This document shows positions 34,201 to 43,200 of a DNA stretch of 64,000 nucleotides, piece after piece. The translations under genes were made by a program, and so were the position numbers. The stretch's first letter is position 1. Each line of letters opens with the position of its first letter. The notes below the pieces were generated by a model, which was not told the DNA's origin, did not search any database, and saw only the letters and a program-made list of their open reading frames with translations. The stretch is from Symbiodinium natans (taxonomy: Eukaryota; Sar; Dinophyceae; Suessiales; Symbiodiniaceae): NCBI GenBank assembly GCA_905221605.1, contig CAJNDS010000458.1, positions 298,001-362,000 of the forward strand, given 5' to 3'.

Positions 34201-37200
34201 GCAAATGGTTTTTTTCCACCCGGGGGGGGCCCTAAACCCTGACCCCCTTCGTCGGCAAATGTTTTTTTCCACCCGGGGGGGCCCTAAACCCTGACCCCCT
34301 TCGTCGGCAAATGGTTTTTTTCCACCCGGGGGGGCCCTAAACCCTGACCCCCTTCGTCGGCAAATGGTTTTTTCCACCCGGGGAGGGGGGGCCCTAAACC
34401 CTGACCCTCTTCGTCGGCAAATGGTTTTTTCTATTTGGGGCATAGGGTTTAGGGGCTCGTAGGGTTTGGGGCATAGGGTTTAGGGCTAAATTTTGCTCCC
34501 AAAACACCCCAAATGACGGGGACACCAGGATCGGCAAGGGTCCCAGTTATTCAGGGTTTTTTAACCCTCAATTCTGATGACGGGCCACCCCGGCGACCTT
34601 TTCACAGCCTAGTTTTGGTCAAGGGGGGGTCGTATTTTCCAATTTTAAAGGCAAAATAGTCTTCGGAGACCCCCCCTTGCCTCAAACTCCGACCCCCCCT
34701 TGAGAGAGAAAGTTTGCCTCCAAAAACACCCCAAATGAGGGGGACCCCAGGATCGGCCCGGGTCCCAGTTAAAAATGCTATTTTTTAGTACTGAAATCGA
34801 CGGTTGTGGGTGGGCTCTCGTTTTCTGGATTTTTGACCAAAACCGAGCCTTCACCGATCGGGCTTCTAAACCGTAGGGTTTAGGGCCCTAAGAGCATAAA
34901 GGGCTTATTGCGGGCCTTAGATTAGATTTCGGGTTTTAGGTCCGTTAAAAACTAAAATATTTTGGACCAATTGGACTTTGAGCTTTAAGCCTACCGGGAA
35001 AGTATTGAGTGAACTTTATATTTTCTCAATGTTATGGGTTTCTTGGGTGGGTGGGATTTTTTTCCAACGCTTGACAAGCTGCTTGACTAGTGAATGCTCG
35101 AACTTGAGATGCTGAACCCTAAACCCTAAACCCTAAACCCTAACCCCTAAACCCTAACCCCTAACCCCTAAACCCTAAACCCTAAACCCTAAACCCTAAA
35201 CCCTAAACCCTAAACCCTAAACCCTAAACCCTAAACCCTAAACCCTAAACCCTAAACCCTAAACCCTAAACCCTAAACCCTAACCCTAAACCCTAAACCC
35301 TATAAGCCCTATACCCTCAACCCATGTGGTTCCCTTTTTGCGGGGAGGGGGGAGGTGGAAAAGTCGGGGAGGGTGGGGGGTTCTGGGAAATCTCAAGCCT
35401 TTCTCTCACTACCCGAACCCAGAAGGTCCATTTGTAGTAGTATTATGGAATCAGGTACCCCAGGAAACCCTGTTCAGCATGGTTTTTGGATCCCAACTTC
35501 CAGAACAGTACTACAAATGGAACCTCTGGGCAAACCCTAAACCCTAAACCCCAAACCCCTAACCCCTAAACCCTAAACCCTAGCCCCTAAACCCTAAACC
35601 CTAAACCCTAAACCCTAAACCCTAAACCCTAAACCCTAAACCCTAAACCCTAAACCCTAAACCCTAAACCCTAAACCCTAAACCCTAAGCCTTCCACCTT
35701 GGATTCCAGGTCACTTGGGGCCGCGCGGAATGGGGCGGCAACAGCAGCGCTGTCCAGGACTTCACCTTCACGGCTTAGGGTTTAGGGCTTAGGGCTTAGG
35801 GTTTAGGGTTTAGGGTCCAAGTTTGGACCCTCTTCCATCTATTCAGTTCCCTCTTCTCTCTCCGCCACAGGAACCTGCTAACACGCCTCTCGACCCCTGA
35901 GACCCTTTAAGGACAGTCCGAAACCGTACATACCCAGACCTCAAAGACCAAGCCTGGACAGAAAAGGAGTCCTGATCGTTATGGGCTGCCAGGGTTTGGG
36001 GTTCTGCTCTTGACCCTAAACCCTAAGCCCTAAGCCCTAAACCCTAAACCCTAAACCCTAAACCTAGACCCTAAACCCTAAACCCGACTTTGCGCCAGGA
36101 GCATTTGTCAGACGTGGTGGCCATCGCAGGCCTTTTGATACCGGGCTTGGGGGGCAGGGGCTTGAACATGATTACACCTGTTGGCTGGGCGTTTAGAAGC
36201 TTGCATGCAGACCATGTCAGGTTCTAACCCATGTCCCCCCCCCCCCCACCTAGGACCAACTCACCAGAACCCACTTCTTACTAACCACAGACCATAGGAT
36301 GAACCCCCTAAACCCCAAACCCTAAACCCTACACCCTAAACACTAGAAGAACCGTAGGTAGAGAAACCATAGACGGAGAGGCCCAGGGGACGGCAAACGC
36401 ATCCATCGAAGCCTCACTCAGCAGAACGCTTATAAAGAAGCTTGTGGAGAGCCTTTGCAATCTTAGGCGTTTAGGGTTTTTAGGGTTTAGGGTTTAGGGT
36501 TCAGGGTTTAGGGTGTAGCAGAAACAGACGAGCCCCACACAGCATGACCTGCTGGGCAACTGGGCAAGTTCCATAATCGCAATCTACAACGCACCCAAAC
36601 TCCCCACATCTTCATAATGATGTATTCAGATGTCCCGCACCCTGAAGGCCCGAAACCCCTTAAGAGACCCTGAGCCGGCGCTAGCCCCCATGAGAGGAAA
36701 AAACCCCTCGAAGAGAGGGTTGACGGTTCACACCTGTGACTCTACATTCGCCTGCAGTTTCTGTCGCAGTCTTGCAGACAATTCGAAACCCTAAACCCTA
36801 AGCCCTAAACCCTAAACCCTAAATCCTTAGCCCTAAACCCTAAACCCTAAACCCTAAACCCTAAACCCTAAACCCTAAACCCTAAACCCTAAACCCTAAA
36901 CCCTAAAGCCCTGCCAGGCTCCAGCCGCGCCTTCGCTGCGCTGCGGGGCGACGGCCGGATCGTGGCCTGGGGTGACCCAGCAGCTTGGACCAAAGTCGAT
37001 TTAGGATGAAGCGCTTTTAGGGTTTAGGGTTTAGGGTTTAGGGTTTAGGGTTAGGGTTTAGCTCACTCTCATGGCTTGGTAGCCCAGTGGTACCCTTTAC
37101 CCTTTTTTTTGGCGTTCTGGGTTCCCTTATAAAGTAGCCAACCAAAAAATGGGTGCTCTTACTAGAATATGGTTACAGGGCTACGAGGATGGCGATTTAG

Positions 37201-40200
37201 GATGAAGCGTTTAGGGTTTTGGGACAAATGATGTGTTTTTTGGGTTAATTAAGTACTGTACCCCCTAAACCCCTTTTTGTTCCCCTAAAGATGGTTCTTG
37301 AATCCTCGGCCCTCCCCCTGGAAGATGCACCAAAAAGACAAATCGAAGGCGGCTATAGCTGGGGGTCACGTAGAAGACCAGAATAGAACCGCTAGATAGA
37401 ACAAACCAGAGCATCAGACAGAACGCTTGCAACACACAGCTTCCGCCCCAAGCTCGCCATGCCAGGGGGAATCTAAACGAATCTAAACCCCAACCCCTTC
37501 AGACCTCAATCACATTGAGCGTACGGACCCTTAGCCCTAAACCCTATGTCCTAACCCCAATCTCCACTCGGCAACCGATCTCCTTGCAGGAGTTTGGTGG
37601 GGACCTCACGATTGCTGCGAAGAGGCAGCACCCTCCTTTGAACCCTGAACCCTGAACCCCTAAACCCCACAACCCCTGAAGCCCGACAGTCGTGAAATGC
37701 CAGGCATTCGGGTTGAGGGCCAGGCGTTTTAAGGTTTAGGGGTTTTAAGGTTCAGCGTTCAAGGACAGGCTCTGTCTTCTCTAACTTGACCCCACCCACC
37801 CTTCCATGAGGGAGCGCGTAAGAACAGGGAAGCCCCACCCCACCTGCCTCCCAGCAAGGAAGGGGGGCAACAATGGTGGAGAACTGGAAGCCCTGCTGGA
37901 AAGTTTACGGGTAGAGAACAAAAAGCCCCGAGGCTCCCTAACATCCAGATAGAAGTCGGGTTAGATTGCAGCTTGTAAGAGATGTCATAGTACAGGTACG
38001 TGCTTGGTGTATAGCTCCCTTGTAAGTGCACTTTGTACCTAGCTATGGGCCTTGAAGTATGGGATGGTCCCTGTTTGGGGTATACTTCGCCGCATTCAAG
38101 CTGGACTTAGAGACCTTCTAAGCCCTGTAAGGCGTACCTTACTGGGGAAGCCTACTATTTGGGGACTATATTCGGGGCCTCTTATACTCGGAAACCTCCT
38201 ATTTGACCCGAGAACCCTAAACCCTAAACCCTAAACCCAAGAAGGCTCACCTCAGTTCGCCGCCTGGTCGCCTCCAACGGCGCTTTTGCCGCGCTGCTGA
38301 CGTGCCGAGGCCGGGCTGCTTGCGGTTGAGGTTTAGGGTTTAGGGTTTAGGGTTTGGGGTTTAGGGTTTAGGGTTTAGGGTTTGGGGCTTTAGGGGTTAG
38401 GGGTTCGGGGTTGGGGGTTGAGGGGTATAAGGCCGTTGGCAGTATTTACAGATTTTTAGACCCCAATGTAGGTTTTATTTACATGATTACTTGGAGGTTG
38501 ATGGGTCCATTTGTAGTAACTATTATGGAATTCGGTACCCCAAAAAAACCATACTAAGTAGGATTTTAGTTTTGGTGTACGCCTATTTCCATAATCGTAC
38601 TACAAAAGGACCCTCTAGGAATGGCAACCCTGGAAACATCAACCCATCAAGAGGTTAGGGTTTGGGGTTGAGGGTTCTTCGTGGGGTTTAGGGTTTCGGA
38701 ATTTGTAAAGGGCTTAAAGGTTTTGGGCTTGGTCGTGAAGCTACGTAGGTGTATAGTTGGCGGAGAACGAAGACCCTCGGACCACAGAGTCCCCCGGATT
38801 TCAAACCGTTGAATTCCAATGCCCAACCCTCACCTCCACGCCCTGCACCCCAAACTCTCCACTGCGTTCGGCGGCAACCCCTAAACACTCCACCCAAACC
38901 CTAAGCACCTAAGCCCTTAGAATCCCAATAGCCCTAGACCCTGAGTCTCAGCCCACGTCCTTGCAAATGAGAAGCCCTTGAACTTGAACCCCCTTTACGC
39001 CCTTAGGGACCTAAATCCCTAAAGAATATATGTCTCCCAAGTAGTGGGAAGGAGGCACCTCGTATCCCCCTCCCATACACACCCTTCAAGGGACGCAAGG
39101 GATAAACTGGGGGGGTTGGCGAAGTAGGGGACCCGAATATAGACCCCCAAATGTTAGGATTCCCTTAGAATCAGGACCCCAATCAGCTATCCTTAATTTC
39201 GGAAACCCCCATATATGGTACCGAGTTTCCTCAGTCCCTCAGTCCCTCAACCCTAAACCCTAAACCCTAAGCCCTAAACCCTAAACCCTAAACCCTAAAC
39301 CCTAAACCCTAAACCCTAAACCCTAGACCCTAGACCCTAGACCCTAAGTCAAGGCTTGCAGCCCTCGCAGGTGTCACGACTTGGGGGGATCCTCAGTGGG
39401 GCGGAGACTGCTCAGCTGCAGCGGCTGACCTGGAGGCCTTGGGCTGGAGGGGCTTCGGAGTTGGGGTTTAGGGTTTAGGGTTTCCGGTTTAGGGTATAGG
39501 GTTTTTGGGTTTTGGGTTTAGGATTTAGGGTATAGGGTTTTTTGGGGGGTTTAGGGTTCAGCTTATAGGGTTTTTGGGTTTAGGGTTTAGGGTTAGGATT
39601 TTCTAGGGGCCAAAATGTGGGGGCGGGGGGGGGGGGGTTGAGGATTTAGGGATACAGCTAGGGTACAGGGAGCAGTGCCCTCAAAACGCCAGCGAAAGTA
39701 CTTGCAGGCCTTCCTCCATGGCTCCCTGATCCCTAAACCCTAAACCCTAAACCCTAAACCCTAAACCCATAAACCCTAAACCCTAAACCCTGCTTACGGT
39801 TCTTCAGGGGACCCACGAGCTGCCCCAACGCTCAGGAGGTAGAGTCCATCGCCGCCTCAGACGCAGCCTTTGCCGCGTTGCGTACGGATGGCACAGCCGC
39901 TGGGCGGCAAGGGTTTATAGGGTTTAGGGTTCAGGCTTTCGGAATTAGGGTTTAGGGTTCACTGCCTTGGTTGGTTCTGTCGCCCCCTAAACCCTGTCAA
40001 CTTTGATACCTCAAGTCCTGAACCCTAGTAGCCCTTGTAGTAAATCCTGCATAGTTCGTCTAAGCCGACTTCTACACGCTGAACTTGTTAAAACCCAACA
40101 TGCTGTGAAAGCAGCGTCTCGAGGAGGGTTAAGAAGGTGAGGGTTAGGGTTTCTGAGTTTAGGGTTTGAGGCGTATGGTTTAGGGTTTTGACATGATAAA

Positions 40201-43200
40201 AGGGTTTCGGGCTCTGGGTTTTGAACGTAAGGTTTAGGGCTTAGGGCTTTGAGTTGAGGGTTTAGGGTTTTGACTGCAGGGTTGAGGATCAAAGCCCTAC
40301 TTAACACCCTAAACCCTAAACCCTAAACCCTAAACCCCTTAAGCCGGGTGCTTCCCTCGCTTCCCTCGCTTCCCTCCAAGGTCGTGACTTGGGGCCACCG
40401 TGGCCGGGGGGGTGACTGCGGATCCCTGAGGCAGCACGGCGAGAACGCTCAAAGTTGTCGGTCTGGCAGGAGCCCTAAACCCTAAACCCTAAACCCTAAA
40501 CCCTAAACCCTAAACCCTAAACCCTAAACCCTAAACCCTAAACCCTAAACCCTAAACCCTAAACCCTAAACCCTAAACCCTAAACCCACCCTTTTTTTGG
40601 TTGTAAGAGGACCATGTTTAGGAATATTTTTGAGAGGGTCTTAAGGGCCATCTTTGTAACCCTAAGCCGTAGAAAAATGGAAGAGCTTGTTGTGTAGGGA
40701 GCCTTTCGATAGAGGCCCCACATATATCCCGAACTTATCGAAGCAACCGACACCAGCAACACAAGTCTACAAATTCGATTATAATCTACGAGCCCTAAGC
40801 TCCAAGGACAATCCCCAAAATAAGCTCCCTAAACCCAAAAACATGCCGAAACCGCAGCTCCCAATAACCCTACACCCTAACCCTAAACCCTAAACCCTAA
40901 ACCCTAAACCCTAAACCCTAAACCCTAAACCCTAAACCCTAAACCCTAAACCCTAAACCCTAAACCCTAAACCCTAAACCCTAAGCCTGTAGTAAAGGTC
41001 CCAGCTCCACGACGTGCGGCAGATCGTCGGCTCGAGCAAAGCTTTCGCCGCGCTCCGCGGGGATGGCGAGGCGGTTTAGGGTTAGGGGTTTAGGGTTTAG
41101 GGTTTAGGGTTTAGGGTTTGGGGTTTCGGGTTTAGGGTTTAGGGTTTAGGGTTTGGTGTTTAGGGTTTAGGGTTTGGGGTTTGGGGTTTAGGGTTTGGGG
41201 TTTGGGGTTTAGGGTTTAGGGTTTCGGGTTTAGGGTTTAGGGTTAGGGGTTTAGGGTTTAGGGTTTCGGGTTTAGGGTTTAGGGTTTAGGGCTTGGGGTT
41301 TAGGGTTTGGGGTTTAGGGTTTAGGGTTTAGGGCTTAGGGCTTAGGGCTTAGGGTTTTTAGGACTTCGGGTTTTTTTAGGGTTTAGGGCTTGTTGGGGTT
41401 GAGGTTTGTTAGGGTTTAGGTATGAGGGTTTAGCGTTTAGGCTTGCTTAGGGTTTGGGTTTGGTTGTTGGGTTTAGAGCTCTTTAGGTTTAGGGTTTTGG
41501 GTTTTGGGTTCAGGGTTTTAGGGTGTGGGCTTGCCCCCGGAACAAGGTATTCTGCAGGTTTTTGGGTTTTGGGTTTTTTTAGGGTTTAGGGTTTGTTGGT
41601 GTCTTGGGTCAGGGCTTAGGGTTTAGGGCTTATACTAGGGGGGTCCGAAACCCCTCCCCCTTAAGAGCTTTGAGGGGGCTTTGGCGGGGTGAGATACCGC
41701 CCTGAACCGTTGCCCTATACATGGCAATTAGAAATGTGCAGGGATATAAGGTACCTAATTCCGTCTTCCCTACCAGGAAGCAGTAAGTTTAGGTTTTAGG
41801 TTGTTTGGAGGGAGCTACCAGTAGAGGTTTAGTTTCAACAGCGGTATTTGACGGCTGTGCAGTTGACAGGCTGGTTTGGGTCAGGTTGTTGTATAGCTGT
41901 GGAGTGTTGTCATTCACCAACCCTGGACTTTGCGAAGATGAGAGCTTCGGGTTTAGGGTTTCGGGTTTAGGCTTTAGGGTTAAGGGTTTAGAGGGCTCCC
42001 CGGCGAGGTGGTCTGCTGGGGCCGTATCGACACCGAGCTAGACGCGGCAATCCAGTGCCGGGACGTCCAGGAATACCTTCATGATGCCACTCGTCCTCTA
42101 GGCTCACTCTTGGGGTTTAGGGTTGAGGGGTTGAGGAGTTAAGGGGTTGAGGGGTTGAGGAGTTGAGGGGTTGAGGGGTTGACGGGTTGAGGGGTTGCGG
42201 GGTTGAGGGGTTGAGGGGTTGAGGGGTTGACGGGTTGACGGGTTGACGGGTTGAGGGGTTGAGGGGTTGAGGGGTTGAGGGGTTGAGGGGTTGAGGGGTT
42301 GAGGGGTTGAGGGTTGAGGGTTGAGGGTTGAGGGGAGTGGAGCCGACTAGCTTCCGGTCGCAGGATCCCGAAACGTAATTTTAAAGCAGCAAGCTGTGAA
42401 AGACAAGGGCTCCGAGCTAGGATCTCCCTTGCTCTTTTCAGGCGCATTCCTTAGAAACGTCCGCCCCAAGGGTCTCTAGTTTTTGGTTGGGAAGCCCTGA
42501 ACCCTAAACCTTAAACCCTAGACCCTAAACCCTAGACCCTGCATGGAGCTCTTAGTCCTCTAGGTCCAGCAACTGGCCGCCTCGAATCGGGCCTTTGCCG
42601 CCATTTGCGGCGACGGAAGTCTGGCGACTCTTCGGCTTACGGGGATGAAAGGAGCCTCGAAGTTGGGTTGGGGGCCCAGTTTGGGGTTTAGGGTTTAGGG
42701 TTTAGGGTTTAGGGTTTAGGGTTTAGGGTTTAGAAGTCGGATTTAGGGTGTAGAGGGTTTAGAGAGTTTTGTGAGGGTTTTGTGAGGGTTTTGTGAGAGT
42801 TTTGTGAGGGGCTTTCGAAGGTTTTTGGGAGGGATTTTGAGGGTTTTGCAAAAACCCTAAACCCGAAACCCTAAACCCCAAAGCCCTATGAGCCCGTTGA
42901 AGGGGGCTCTCAACTAGAGGTGACGTGGGGAGCTCCTGAGTATGGAGGCGACAGCAGCAAGGCCCGAGGTTTAGGGTTTAGGGTTGAGGGTTTAGGGTTT
43001 AGGGCTTGGCTGCTTTCAAAGGGCTGGGGAAGAGTTGCCTGGTGTTGTAAAGGTTTTGAGGGTTTTGAGGAGGCTTAGTAGATTTCGGGGGATTGGGGGT
43101 TCAGGGTTCCCGTACTTTTGTATCGCTGGCGATGAGGGACCGACAACCTGACTTACAGTGCTGAGCACGATTTGGAATTTCATATCTCTACTTATGGCGG

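Larger units (their letters stand above)
33443..35709 (+). other. Intron 13 (2267 nt) with minisatellite
   Basis: C arrays at 33493-33552, the 14-copy minisatellite 33586-34443, related singletons to 34850, long CCCTAAA arrays 35107-35305 and 35545-35690, and family B element 35419-35529. C-type repeats at both ends: an exception at the 5' side. Confidence 0.75.

Noticed and set aside
33718..34443. 241-codon minus-strand open frame
   Set aside because: The frame is carried by the 52-55-bp minisatellite; each unit repeats the same peptide. No domain, no independent support.
42139..42447. Minus-strand open frame rich in Asn-Pro-Ser-Thr-Pro-Gln
   Set aside because: It is the translated complement of the GGGGTTGAGG array inside intron 23, not a gene.
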